NCBI GenBank assembly: GCA_030686995.1
Contig: CM060709.1
Location: 127,874,373 to 127,938,372 of the forward strand
Source: Artemisia argyi
Lineage: Eukaryota > Streptophyta > Magnoliopsida > Asterales > Asteraceae
Reading direction: 5' to 3'
Length of the DNA stretch: 64,000 bases
The position numbers and the translations under genes were made by a program. This document shows positions 44,304 through 56,121 of this stretch, one piece after another; the first letter of the stretch is position 1; each line of letters begins with the position of its first letter. Under the pieces are notes generated by a model, which ran no database searches, had not been told where the DNA came from, and saw only the letters and a list, made by a program, of their open reading frames with translations.

Positions 44304-47300
44304 TGATTGGTCCAGAAACAGTCAGATATTATTGACCAAGGTCAACAAGTCAAAGAGCCTCGTTCCAATACTCCGGTGATAGTAAAGTGTGTCCCGGGTC
44401 GTTAAAGTCCCAGCGAGATTGAAATGGTGTCGTTTGAAATCGTTTATGAGTGAGTGGCACTGAGGACAGTAGCCCAGATGATGTGGAATTGATTTTGCTA
44501 CTGTTATTTTGGTATTGGTACACAGATATACTATTCACAAAAATCAGATACTCAGATATATGCACGTATTCACAATTAAGATCATGTAACAGACTAGAAA
44601 AGTGGGATTTGGTAATTAACAAACTACAGGGGGTGCTTTTGAACTTTTTGAAACTTAAAATTAAAAAGAAATTTGAAAATGAAAATGAAATTATAAAAGT
44701 GAATATTTTAATATTAAATATTATTTAAGTAATTAAACTAATTAAAATCTAATTTAAAACATAATTTAAATTAACTAATAATTATAAGTATTACAAATTA
44801 AACTAAAAATTTGAAAAAATAATTTCTAAACTTAAATTAGAACTTGAAGAAAGTATAAAAAATAAAAATAAATATTTTTGTCTTTTTATGGATTTTTTAT
44901 TAATTAAAAACTATTTAACTTAATTAAACTATTTAAATTAATTTAAATTATAAATAATACTAAATTAACTTAGAAAATTATGGAAAAATTTCTAAAACTA
45001 TTTTATAACATTTAAAAGCTAGGAAAAATATAAGAACTAGGTGTTACCTTGTAAAAATTAATTATGCTATTTAAAACTTAATTAATAACTAATTATTAAT
45101 TAAACTAATATTAAATCTAATAAATACTAAATGATAATATAAAAATCTAATAAAATTACTAAAAATACTTTAATATAATAGGAAATTAATAAAAATATAA
45201 AAACACAACTTACTTAATAAAAATCTAAAAATTAAAATTATATTAAATAGAAACTATCACTTATTTTTATATTGTCTTTTCTGGATTTTTCTTTTTCCAA
45301 CCTATTTTATATCTAAAAATAAACAAATTTTGTAAAAACAACTAATTTAGATCTTAATAATAAGCTAATTATAAGCTACTAAGCTTAACAGTTGACTTTA
45401 GTTGACTGAAAATGAAAATAAGCTCACAAGAGCTTATGTGGGGTCCACCTAGGTAAAACTTGATTCTTCTGAGTTACTTGAACATGTATAAGCAAGATTT
45501 GCTCAATTAAGCTATTGGAATAAGCTAATAAGCAGTTGAAAAGCACTTGGCATCTTGTATGAACTCAGAAAGTGGGACAGACTTATGTGGCTAAATTAGG
45601 TGGGACCCAGGGGTCTTGTGGTCAAACAAATGGTCAACTAAGGATCCCTGGTAGGAGGGGGTTGGATGAAACAAGATTTGAGGTGTGGGGTCCACTGTGG
45701 TGGCCACAAACCACCACCAAAGGTGGTGGTGTGGCGGGGTAACTACTGCACAGGGCACAAAAGTTCCCCTGCAGCCCTCTTTGGAGGGTTGTGGGGCCCA
45801 CAGGTAAAATCCTAAAAATATGAAAAAGATGGGAACATGGAGATGAGGTGGGGGGCTGCAATACCTCAAAAGCTCAAAGCTTGAAACCTAATCCTAAATT
45901 CTAAACAAATCTGGGAGTTTTGGGAAAAACTGAGATGAGCAATATTTGACTTTTGATCAAAACATAAAGTTTGACTTACATGAACTTAAAACCTAATCTA
46001 AGGACTGAGATGGGTATATTATGATAAAGTAAAGCTACCCTAGGCTAAATTAACAAAGATTGAATTGAAATTGAGGATTTACACCTCAAACCCTCCAACA
46101 GTTAGCAAGTAGGAAGGATTTGAGAGTGAGTTTTGACTTTTGTGCTCAGGGGTGTTGGTTTAAAGCCTAATTCAACCTAGTTTTACTTAATGTAGTGTAT
46201 CCAAACCAAGGAAACAACAAAACAACAACAACAACAACTTAGTGAAACTTACAAATCCAAACACCCCTATAACTTTGACTGTATTGAGTTTCTGAAACAA
46301 ATGGACAACTTAATCTGTGGAACTGATACAATATAATCTAATATGGTATAAGAAGCTAAAATAAGCACAAAGATATAAGCCTAAACTACAAACACCTAAA
46401 TTCCTACATTAAACTAATTGAGACAGTTGATTGAGCAATTTTGTAGCACAAAGGATATTAATTAGCTAATATACAATATTAAGTTACATTATAACTTAAA
46501 CACACTTAATAAGTATAAATAGATAGAAATAAGCAGATATTAAGCAGATGAACAGTAGCAAACAAAATTTTGGAGTAAAGGCTTACAATTTGTGTCCAAC
46601 TGAGAACAATTAAGCCAAGGACTGTGAACCACTCCTAAAGCTCACCAATGAGCACTACAACCAGTGCAATCCAAAATCACCATGCTCCATTGCTTGTATC
46701 ATCACTAACTCTTATTTTTTTATATATTTTCTTTTTACTATTTATTTGATTTATTTAGTAAACTGAGTAAGACTGAATGAAATGCTTGAGAAACTTTTAA
46801 TCACTAGTAAATGAGATTAAATGAGCTTATAATGACACAGAACAACAACAATTAACAACTTTAAATGAATTTGTCAAATTCAATTAAATTTGCTAATATT
46901 GGATAATCAAAAGAAAACTTGAATTAAAGAGTAAATAAAGTTTGCATTACACTAGTTTTACTGAGTACAACATGTTTTTTATTGAAATTACAACTGAATG
47001 AGTAAATTTTACTACCTACGATTACAATTAACTAAAGCTACACTAATGATCTCTCTCCCCTGATCCTTTCTTCTCTTTTATACCTCCTCTGAGCCTTGTG
47101 GGTCCCACTGGTTGAATCCCACAACTTATCTCAGCCCTTGGATGTCTTCAGTTGATCCTAGCCTTTTAAAGAGTTTTGGCGCCAAAACGGGGTATGGTGC
47201 AATTTGGGGGTCTGTGGTTGCAATTGGGGTAGGGTAGGGTAGGGGTGGTGGAGATGATGGGTGAGAGTGGTGGACAAGTTGGGGGATTTGCAGGGATAAG

Positions 47301-48179
47301 GGTGGTTTTGAGGGGGTGGTATTGCAGGGATAAGGGCGGTTTTGAGGGGGTGTAGTGGTGGCGGTTTTACATGGTCAAAGGGGGTCAAACCGTTTAATAT
47401 TCAAAAAAAAAAGAGTGGGCCGTTGTTTTTCTTTGGGCTGGGGAAAAGGATGGGCCAGAAATAGGAATGAAGGGAGTGGGCTGGGGTAATGGTTTAGTTT
47501 GGATTTGGAGTAGTATTATTATTTAAAGTCCGGATTTGGTTTAGTGATATAACAAGGACCTTTTTTGTAATTTTCTGAAATATAAGGACTGATCATGTAA
47601 TTATTCTAAGGTTGTCACAAGGGTGTAAATTGCCAAATTTGAATAGTACAAGGTCCGTAGTTGACTTTTCCATTTTATTACACCTTAGGGACTAAATCTG
47701 CCAATCCTTAAAACTTCAGGGGCCAAATGTGAAAATTACCAAACTTTCTAACCAAGGACCAAACCTATCATAAAAGATTAGTATAAGGACAAAATTTGTT
47801 TTTCTCAAAGTTTTAATATCCCAGGGACCATTTTTGACAATTTTCCAAACTTCAGGGACTAAACTTGACATTTTGTGAAACTTTGTACCAGAGGACTAAT
47901 TTTGTAACTTTATGATTTAAAAGGACCTTTGGTGACTTTTTCAAGTTTTTAGAACAACCAGGGACTAGATTTGATAACTTTTGAAAGTTGAGGGACTGAA
48001 ACTGCCAATTTTGCAAACTTTGTGCGTTTTTCATCTGTTTTTGATTATTTTGCATTTGAAACATGTAAAACACTTTCCTGGGATATTTTCACTATTTTGA
48101 TTCAATATTGAGTGTTTTTAGATGTTTTGGCAGCTCAGAAAAGGTAAAAATGATGAGTATTTGCACACTCATCATACAC
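44299..48179 (-). mobile_element. Inverted solo LTR of the 4.2 kb family
   Basis: 3871 bp (44304-48174). Read on the minus strand it starts TGATGAGTGTGCAAATACTC and ends in CCAATCA, matching the ends of 37081-41295. It shares that element's first 250 bp closely (GATGAAAAACG and TTTGCAAAATTGGCAGTTT). Flanks AACAC and TACAC agree in four of five bases. TATAAAAG lies on the minus strand at 47075-47082, about 1.09 kb in, the same offset as in the other copy. The several short frames inside (for example 45591-45869 and 47158-47388) are low-complexity and not genes. Confidence 0.75.
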
Positions 48180-49523
48180 CCATGCATCTTGTTCCTTTAA
48201 CTCTCCCCACGCTATTAACACCCTAATTGGATTATATGTTCTCTGTCAACTGTTCACTGATTTTGAGAAAACATGTAAAAAGAGAATAACACCAACGGGG
48301 ATTACTGAAGGGGAAAGGGGTTTTGAACAAACAAAACGGTGTTACTTAACAGAGGTCATGCCATTCTTTAAACTTCTCAAAGAACATTTTGAGGGTCTTC
48401 AAAAAATCTTAAATAAAGATGTTTATGATATGAAAAAGGTGTTTAAAGAAGTGGAAAATGAGGGAAAACAACTGGAAATTGATCTTAAATGCAGTGAAAT
48501 TGAGAGAAAAAATATTCTCATCATGAATGAGAATTTGATTGCTAAATGTATTGCACAGGATGTATTTTATACTGCTAGTCTGCTACTGATTCTGCATTAT
48601 CTGCTTGTCAATTTCACGAGATGTCGGTTACACTAAATGTTTTCCAGAATCGTGTTGTTGATCTTGAGGGGGAGAATTTAAAATTGTGTGAGAAAATTCA
48701 AAACGATGACCATGATAACATGGTCAGGCATTTTTCAAAACTAGAGGTTGATAATCTTAATTTGCAATTAAAGTGTCAACATTTAGAAGAAAGAATTAAA
48801 ATCTCAAATGCCAAGACATCTTCGGATGCTCCTGAATTTGATGCATATTGTGAATTAGCCAAACGTGATGAAAAGATTCAAGCTCACACTAACACGATTC
48901 GGAAACTGAGGGTTCAAATTGCCCAATTGAAGTCAAACAAGAGTGATGTGATTGGCACCCAAAAACCACAGTCTATAGATTCTCAGAATTTTCAATTTCA
49001 AGATACCATCAATAAATTGCAACATGAAAATGATTGGTTTCGTGCTGAAAATTCGAAAGTTAAACAACATTACAAAGAGTTATATGATTCAATTAAGATC
49101 ACATGTGATATAAACAATTAAAAGATAACTTCTTTGCTTAAAGAGATTGAGAATCTAAAGACTCATGTGAAAGGGAAAATGCCAATCATCACTTGTGATA
49201 ATGTTGTTCAAAAGGTTTCTGCTTGTAAGAAGTATGCAATTGATGCTGTGTATATTCCGCTTCCTCTTAGGAACAATAGGTCAGCTCACTATGCTTATCT
49301 CTCGTACCTTAAGGATAGCCTTGACTTGCTTCGTGAGACTGTAAAAGAGGATAGGATAGTGAAACCACTTGATGATGCTATTGTAGGTGCCTGCTTTCTC
49401 ACTAATAGATCTCAGGAACTCTTAGAATATGCTATTGGTACATGTCCTAAGATTCATAGCAAGCAAGATAGGTCATCTACATCATCCTCTATGTCAAAAA
49501 ACAAGCATGTTACCTTTGCTGAA
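48180..49523 (+). pseudogene. Copia gag region, 3' part (decayed)
   Basis: It continues the coiled-coil gag after the solo LTR: a stretch reading GITEGERGFEQTK upstream of MPFFKLLKEHFEGLQK (48358), long helices to about 49120, and RNNRSAHYAYLSYLKDSLDL with SQELLEYAIGTCPK near 49290-49450. Frame changes fall near 48560-48630, and a TAA at 49119-49121 breaks the frame. The reading frame runs into the LTR at 49524, so the last residues of the frame are LTR-encoded. Confidence 0.7.
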
Positions 49524-51217
49524 TGTGGAAAACTAGAAGGGGGGGTTGAATAGTTTTACGTCTTTTTAATTTTATTTTGAAAACTTAGTTTAGTTTTAAA
49601 ACCTTGCTTGCTTTTAAAACTTTGATTCAATCTTATGTGAACTCAAATCTTGAACAATATCAATAAGTATGTCTAAGTATAAACAATAATAATAATGTAT
49701 GCTAAGTATGTGAAATCAACACATGCATAATATAAACAATTGTAGCTATATACGAGAGATAAGTACGTAATCGTTTATTTTATAATCCTTAGTTGTATTG
49801 TGTATGAAAACTTATACTTGATCGAAATGATCAATTATATGTATGTAGCCTTTTTAGTTTGATTGTAAAAACTTTATTTTGTGAATAAAACTTTCGTTTG
49901 ATCTTTAAGTAAAATCAATACTAGCACTATATGAGCAACTATATATATACGTCTACGTCTACAAAAGTAATAACGATATAAGCAAGATAATAAGTAAGGT
50001 ATGGAAAGATCTAACCGCGAGACAAAGGATTTATAGTGGTTCGGCTACAAGGACACCTTCCTTGCCCTACTCCACTCCTCGAGTCACCTACTCGAGAGTT
50101 TTCTTCACTATGTCAACAAGCTCCCTTATGGCGGAGAAAACCTTACACACCTTGGCTTACACAAGTTAACGACACTAAGCTAAATGTCAAGTTCTAATCG
50201 TAGCTAGAACCAATCTCACACCAAATATCACACCACGTGATCTTCACACCTTAATCACACCTTCACACCTTTTTCAAGACTTCACACCGTCTTCACACCT
50301 TATCAATCTTCACACCTTCTTCACAACTACTTCACACCAATCTACTACACACCTATCTTCACAACTACTTCACACCAACTATCTTTACTACAATCTACTA
50401 GCCAATCACACTATCTATATTCCTAACACAACTATCTACAATCAAATATTCACAACACACTAAACAAAGATATATGTAAATATTCTTGATGATGCACCAA
50501 CAACTTGGATGTGGAGGTCACAACAAGTTGTAATACTTCTTGTCTTGGAGGATAGAAGTATTCTTCTCTTGCACTTGAGAGGATGGAAATTAGATCACTT
50601 TGAAACAAAGAATATATATACACTTATGATCAAAGGATGAGAGAATAGAGAAATAGATCTAGATCAGAAAGTTTAGAAGTGCAAAAGGTGAGAAAATTCT
50701 GTGGGATGAACCAGTATTTATAGGGAGAAAAAATACTGTTCTGGAGCGTGGCCGGTCCCCTTAATTAGGGGCCGGTCCCCTTAATAATTAAGGGGGCCGC
50801 CTAGGGAATTAAGGGGGCCGCCCCTCCAGAACGTTGGGTTTATTTGTCTTTTTGTGGGGAAGGTTTTTCTGGATTAGATTTGCCATTTTTGGTTGGAAAT
50901 TTGAATTCATATATTTATAATGAATTAAACATATTCCTTTAATTCCAAAAATATTTTGTAGAAGATATAAAATGTTTTGTGACATTTTATAAAAAGTCTA
51001 GTGTTTAAGAAAATTGTTCCTTTGATCATAGAATGCAATAAACACTTTGTTTATTCATACCTTAAGTGATTTGGATGTAAAGACAAATGTTAAGCACTAA
51101 AAACTTGTTTACGTCATAAGTTTTAGATTAATGAGTTTATGCTTTGTAATTATAAAAACATAGAGACATTGTTAATATGTTAACAATGTTTTTAGACATT
51201 ATTAATTTATGTCAACA
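49524..51217 (-). repeat. LTR 1 (left, 3' LTR of copy 1)
   Basis: 1694 bp on the plus strand from TGTGGAAAACTAG to TATGTCAACA. It abuts the polypurine tract ATCTCCCCC (51218) on one side and the copia gag on the other. Minus-strand TATAAATA lies at 50715-50722. It keeps a stretch of about 52 bp (about 51070-51122) that LTR 2 lacks. Confidence 0.88.
50738..50832 (-). promoter_or_regulatory. GC-rich dyad upstream of the LTR TATA box
   Basis: A 95-bp block with perfect outer arms GTTCTGGAG (50738-50746) and CTCCAGAAC (50824-50832). Inside, two GGCCGGTCCCCTTAAT units face two AATTAAGGGGGCCGCC units, forming a large imperfect palindrome. On the element's strand it lies 16 bp upstream of the TATAAATA box. 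Copies occur at 57336 and about 63882, one per LTR. Confidence 0.8.
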
Positions 51218-51234
51218 ATCTCCCCCTTTTTGAT
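51218..51234 (-). promoter_or_regulatory. Polypurine tract, copy 1
   Basis: On the minus strand AAAAAGGGGGAGAT directly precedes TGTTGACATAAATT, the LTR start. The second internal region has the same tract at 57764-57780. Confidence 0.85.
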
Positions 51235-51874
51235 GATTACAAAACCTTAAACTCTTTAAACCTAAAAATTAATTTTTAGACAAGTATTAGAGTTTAACAT
51301 TCACTTCTCCCCCTTTTTGTAAAATCAAAAGGTTCGGCCGACTAGCTTCGTAAATGAAGTTAGACGGTATAAAAGCTCCCCCTTGATGTGTGCTCCCCCT
51401 TGTTCGATGGCACCAAGGGATCGAGAAATGGAATGCTCGCAAGAAAAATATTAGAAGCACAAGCATATATAGAAGAATATGCAATATACAACTAACAAGC
51501 AAAGTAAACAAATATTAAGGATACATAACAATTAATTCAAAGTGATTATGTTAAAAGATCCTAATTTGCCAAAGAGAGCCATCGGACTTGCTTGTAACAA
51601 AAAGGTTGGTTGATTCGTATTTGAAAGTGAAAATCATGATAAGGTTGTTGGATTAATGGAGGTTGTTTGATTAATGGAGGTTGTTGGATTAATGGAGGTA
51701 TATGATCGGGTCATGAATGTTGGATTGTTTGGTGGTGGAGAGTTTGTAGCGGAAGAGGTTGATTGAGGTTTTGGATGTTGTTCAAGTGAGGGTATTGGAT
51801 GTGATCTAGTGAGAAGATATTTAATCCAAGTGTTCATTGAATGCAATGGTTTTTAGGAGAAAGATGCAACAAGG

Positions 51875-52604
51875 TCAATTGTTGACATGCTTCTCAAGTT
51901 GATTTATGTTGTGTGGTGATGAGGGTGATCTAGATGAAGGTGGATCCAAATTGCGTTGAGCAAGATGTAAGGCTAAAAGAGCACTAAGCTCATGGGCTTC
52001 TTTTAGCGCCTCAACGAACTTCAAGTGTTCGGAGGAAGGTGATGGTGGTGGAGCATGATAGTTGTCTTGGGTGATGGTTTGAACATGCAACATAGGAATG
52101 GCATGTGAAGTTGTAGGATGTGGTGGTGATATTCTTGGTGGTGGAGTCATGTTTGAGCTTGGGTAATCATGAAAACATGATATGGGTGGAAGAGATCCTT
52201 CATGAGTGGATGGTGTTTTTGTTGAATGAGCAACATGTAAAGTGTTGGTAATGAGGTTGGGATTATTGTTTTGGGATTGTGCATGCTCATCATAAGAAGG
52301 AGCATTAGTCGAAGCACGAATGGATGATTTGTTGTTAAATGGATCATTTGTGTGAAAGTGAGGTTTAGGTGTTGGTTGATTGTGAACAACATCGCTAGAG
52401 TTGTGAAAAGATTATGAGGTTTGAGTGTAATGTAGAAGGATATGGGTGAGTAAAGGTTTTTGATATGTAATGTTGGTGAGAAGGAAAGTGAGGTGTTAGG
52501 TAAGTAATGTTTGAAAACATAGGAGGAATTTGGTGTTGGATGTTTGACAACGTCATTTGATTTGACGGAATTTTAAAGGAAGTTAGGCTTTCTTCTCCAA
52601 ACAA
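51875..52604 (-). CDS. Unrecognised Pro/Ser-rich frame in copy 1, possibly frameshifted
   Basis: Two overlapping minus-strand frames follow one another. The first starts MFGEESLTSFKIPSNQ at 52604 and ends at 52395. The second is open from about 52410 and runs through VVHNQPTPKPHFH, SSNMTPPPRISPPHP and a helical LKFVEALKEAHELSALLALHL to TAA at 51875. A single-base slip near 52400 would separate them. A TATAAAC box lies about 70 bp before the first ATG (52675-52681), preceded further upstream by a GC-rich dyad (52811-52902). No family is recognised. It is not gag, protease, RT or integrase. It could be captured host sequence or an accessory frame; coding status is uncertain. Confidence 0.35.
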
Positions 52605-52810
52605 GTTTCTTGGTGGTTTTGGTTTAATGGGAGAGGAAATGATGAGATGAGTGGAGATTGAGAGGAATGAGAGTGTTTATAGTGTAGGTTTGGTGGGATC
52701 AAGGATGGATAAACATTGATGGAAGGTTTAGGATAAAATAGGTTTGTGAATTTTGGGAAGTGTAGGATGAAATGGGCTAAAAAAAATAGAAAGGGAAACA
52801 GCACCTTCGA

Positions 52811-52902
52811 CCATCAGATGGCCGGTCCCCTTAATTGGAGGCCGGTCCCCTTAATAATTAAGGGGGCCGCCTTATGATTTAAGGGGGCCGCCCATCTGGT
52901 GA
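52811..52902. promoter_or_regulatory. Internal copy of the GGCCGGTCCCCTTAAT dyad, copy 1
   Basis: Two GGCCGGTCCCCTTAAT-type units face two TTAAGGGGGCCGCC units, with outer arms CCATCAGATGG / CCATCTGGTG. The design resembles the LTR block, but the outer arms differ, so it is not a simple LTR copy. It is repeated at about 59358-59449. Confidence 0.8.
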
Positions 52903-54245
52903 TTCCCAGATTGCCAGAAAAAAGTTTTTGGTAGTGAATTGCAGAAAGGTTGTGTTTTTGGTTTCAAACAAGTCCAACTCTTTGAGGCAATCAAGCATAT
53001 ACTAATTATGTAGGCAATTATGTAGCCAAAGCATGTTAACCAAAGAGATCAAGTAAACAAGCAATTTCATCTAGCATGCAAACATACTCATCAAGCAAGT
53101 AAAATATAAGTGCTAGGAAACAATAAGCAACATCAAGTATTTCATAACTTCATAACAATGAGGATTAATCCTAATGTGTATCAATGTGCAATAAGTGGGT
53201 AGTTATGATAGTATGTATTTCTAGACTTGTTACAAACAAAGTCTTAATGAACAAACCATGGTCCTCTTGATTTGATTTAGTTCACTTATAAGTGTCATTT
53301 ATATAAATATAGATGACAAATATGAGATCACCATGCATGATTTTAAAAGAGACGTTTTTAGCATTATTCAACAATGTTTGAAAGTAAGTTTTCACTTGGA
53401 TGTGAGAGTTATTTGAATAAAATAGATTGGGTTTTTACTTCAAAATGTGTGAATGAACGGTAAAGAATATTTTCCCAATCTTTAGTTTTGATCAAAACAA
53501 AATTGTGGATATTGATAGTGAAAACATGTTATTTAAAAGTGGGATAGTTATTTGAAAGACTATTTTCCAAAATGTGAGGTTTTGGCATATTTTTAGAGAT
53601 ATTAGATATTTGACAACAAATATCATAAATCAAATATAAAAAAAATGTTTATTAAAGATCTCATGCTCAAGGGGATTGGTTAATCCTATTATTATCTCAT
53701 GCTATCGTTTCTACATATCCTATGATCCTAAAGGAAATGAAAACGATAATTTATATGTTAGATGCGAGAGTGTTGAATGGGGTATAACCTAACATCTATA
53801 GTTCATTTGTTTTCGCACGCTTATCTGACTTAATGCCATAGTCTACGAGAGCTTGTTTCATCCATAGTTTTCTTACGCGAGAGATCTAATCCTACTTCTA
53901 TATTAACGATTGATCCACTTAACTCATTTCACTTCATCACCATGAGTTTCCTAATAGTGGATATAGAAGATTTCCATTTTCTATTTTGTTCGGCAATGAA
54001 CAATTTTATCTTATTCCTAGGAAAGTCAACTAATGATGTTTCTAGGTTATAAGAATATAATCAATTAAGTACTAAGCATTAATCTAACTAATCATTTATC
54101 TAAGCATGCAAATTATAGTAATGAACTTAAAAGAAACGCGTACCTTTTAGTCTTCAATGGAGTATCTTCAAGCACTTCAAGTGACCATGTTGACTTATAG
54201 AAGTCATTTGTAGATGATATTCCAACTTCTTCCAAGATTGACAAT
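52903..54245. other. Non-coding internal region between gag and the accessory frame, copy 1
   Basis: About 1.3 kb with no supported frame and no RT or integrase motif. It is the place where pol would be expected. The same region recurs in copy 2 at about 59450-60792. Confidence 0.7.
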
Positions 54246-56054
54246 TTAGCCACTTGGTCCCCATTGTCTCATTGGTCCAAAGTTGTTTGGTCCAAACATA
54301 TTTAACATTTGGCAAGGATGCATGTATGGTGGTAATATTTCCCAAGGATTGTAACTTGGTTGATAATTCCACATTTGATTTCTAGTGTTATTGTAATATT
54401 GTCTATTTAGATTTCTTCTAGGTTGAGATGTTTTAGATCTTGGATGATGATTTTTAGGTTTTCTTGGTGGTGGGGTTTTAGATCTAAATTTAGGTTTAGA
54501 GGATCCTACTTCGGTCTTTAAGGATGGTTTATAAAAAGTTTTTACTTTTACATCATTCGCAATGGGTATTTTTCTATCTTTTGTAAGTATATACTTAGGA
54601 TTTGATTCTAATGATTTTTGTTTACTAGATTCACAATCAAACTTTATACTTTTATTTTCACTAGTTGAAACATTAGTTGAAGTTAATCCTAGACCGGTTT
54701 TATCTCCCGAAGTTTCTTGAGCACTTAGTATTTTCTTAAGTAGGTTATTACTATTTTTAAACCTGTCAAGTTTGAAAATTTCATCTTTAAGTTTTTCGTT
54801 TTCATTTTTAACCTCTAAGCAAGTTTTACATTTTACAAAAACTTCTTTTTCTTTTTCCAAATGTTGTAGTTTAATTTTTAATTCGAGTACTTCATTTTCT
54901 AATTGATTATTAATATGTTTTAGTGACTTATTTTTAGCTATAACCTTTTGACCTAATTTGCATAATCTATTATATTCACTATCTAGGTCTTTTTCATCTA
55001 ATGATAAATTTTCGTCACTAAAGTATTCGGTTTCGGAACGTACCTCGCTTGATGTCTTAGCCATAAGACACTTTTCTTCATTAGTGGTTTCTTTCTTGTC
55101 CTCATCGCTATCACTCCAAGCACCTCCAATAAACGCCTTTTGATTTTGATCTCTTGACATCATTGGACACTTTCCGATGAGATGATTTGGATTGCCACAT
55201 TTAAAACACTTCCTTTCATTATATGGTTGCCTAATGTATCTTCCTCATCTTTTGAAGAATTTCTTGAAGTCTCGTACTGCCATAGCATACTCTTCATCGT
55301 CACTTTTGGAGGTTGAGCATTCTTCGTCACTAGAGTCCTTTTTAGCTTTCAACGCAATTGATTTGCTTTGCTCCCTTTTTCCTTTGACCATCTCGGAGTC
55401 TTTCTTTATTATTTCTTCGTAGACCTTTAAGTTACCGATCAATTCGTCAAGTTGTAGAGTTGACAAATTCTTTGATTCTTCAATAGCCGTGACTTTAGCT
55501 CGCCATTTTGGATGAAGAGCCCTAAGAAATTTCCTGACAAAATTCTTACTAGAAAAATTTTCATCAAGTGCTTTTAGACTTGTGATAATTGTGTTAAACC
55601 TAGCAAAAGCATTATCAATTGATTCCTCTTCCGGAATCATAAATTGCTCATATTGTTGCATAAGTAGATCTATTTTGTTATCCTTGACTTGACTATTACC
55701 TTGGTGAGTTATTAGTAAAGAATTCCAAATTTCTTTTGCGGTTTCACACATAAAGATCCTTTCGTATTCTTTACGTGGTAACGCATTGTAAATAACCATT
55801 TTTGCTTCATTGTTTTTAGAAAGTCTTCTTTTTAAATCATCATTTTGTTTTTCAAAAGGTACTATTTCATCTTTATTTGTTTCGGGATTATTTTGAGTAG
55901 GTAAAAAATCACAATTAGTAATAACATGCCAAAGATCTAGATCCTTTGATTTCACATAAGTTTCGAATCGATTTTTCCAATATAAAAATCCATCACTTTC
56001 AAATAGTGGTGGTCTTTGCATAGATTGCCCTTCTAAATATTTTTCAGATTCCAT
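54246..56054 (-). pseudogene. Copia gag, copy 1, with premature stop
   Basis: The same protein as copy 2: DUF4219/UBN2-type capsid region ([18 protein letters not shown] start; [26 protein letters not shown]), a CCHC knuckle, coiled coil and basic Pro-rich tail. A TGA at 55245-55247, where copy 2 has CGA, stops the frame just before the knuckle. This is a C-to-T change at a CpG. The downstream frame is open from 55244 to 54246 and keeps an intact CCHC ([14 protein letters not shown] spacing). Confidence 0.8.
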
Positions 56055-56106
56055 AGATCGTTACAAGTTTTAAAATACAATATATTTTAAAAATCTTGCT
56101 AGACGT

Positions 56107-56120
56107 GGCTCTGGTACCAA
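56107..56120 (-). promoter_or_regulatory. Primer-binding site, copy 1
   Basis: TTGGTACCAGAGCC on the minus strand, one base after the LTR end CTACA. It resembles the initiator-tRNA-Met site with one change. Copy 2 has it at 62654-62667. Confidence 0.8.
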
Positions 56121-56121
56121 T

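Larger units (their letters stand above)
41874..49523 (+). mobile_element. Copia retrotransposon (5' LTR, leader, gag), interrupted twice
   Basis: An LTR of about 380 bp, a tRNA-Met-type primer-binding site, a leader minisatellite and a gag-like coiled-coil region. The inverted solo LTR 44304-48174 splits gag, and the element at 49524 cuts off the rest. No protease, RT or integrase lies within the window; they may lie beyond 64000. Confidence 0.75.

Noticed and set aside
45591..45869. Two overlapping minus-strand frames (92 and 75 residues)
   Set aside because: They overlap in different frames within the solo LTR and are Pro/His-rich low-complexity translations.
44304..48174. Reading 44304-48174 as a host intron or gene region
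   Set aside because: Ends, orientation and TATA offset match the 37081 LTR, and the copia gag resumes right after it.
51287..51511. 74-residue hydrophobic minus-strand frame
   Set aside because: It lies next to the polypurine tract, has no start context, and its end differs between the two copies because of one extra A; not supported as a gene.
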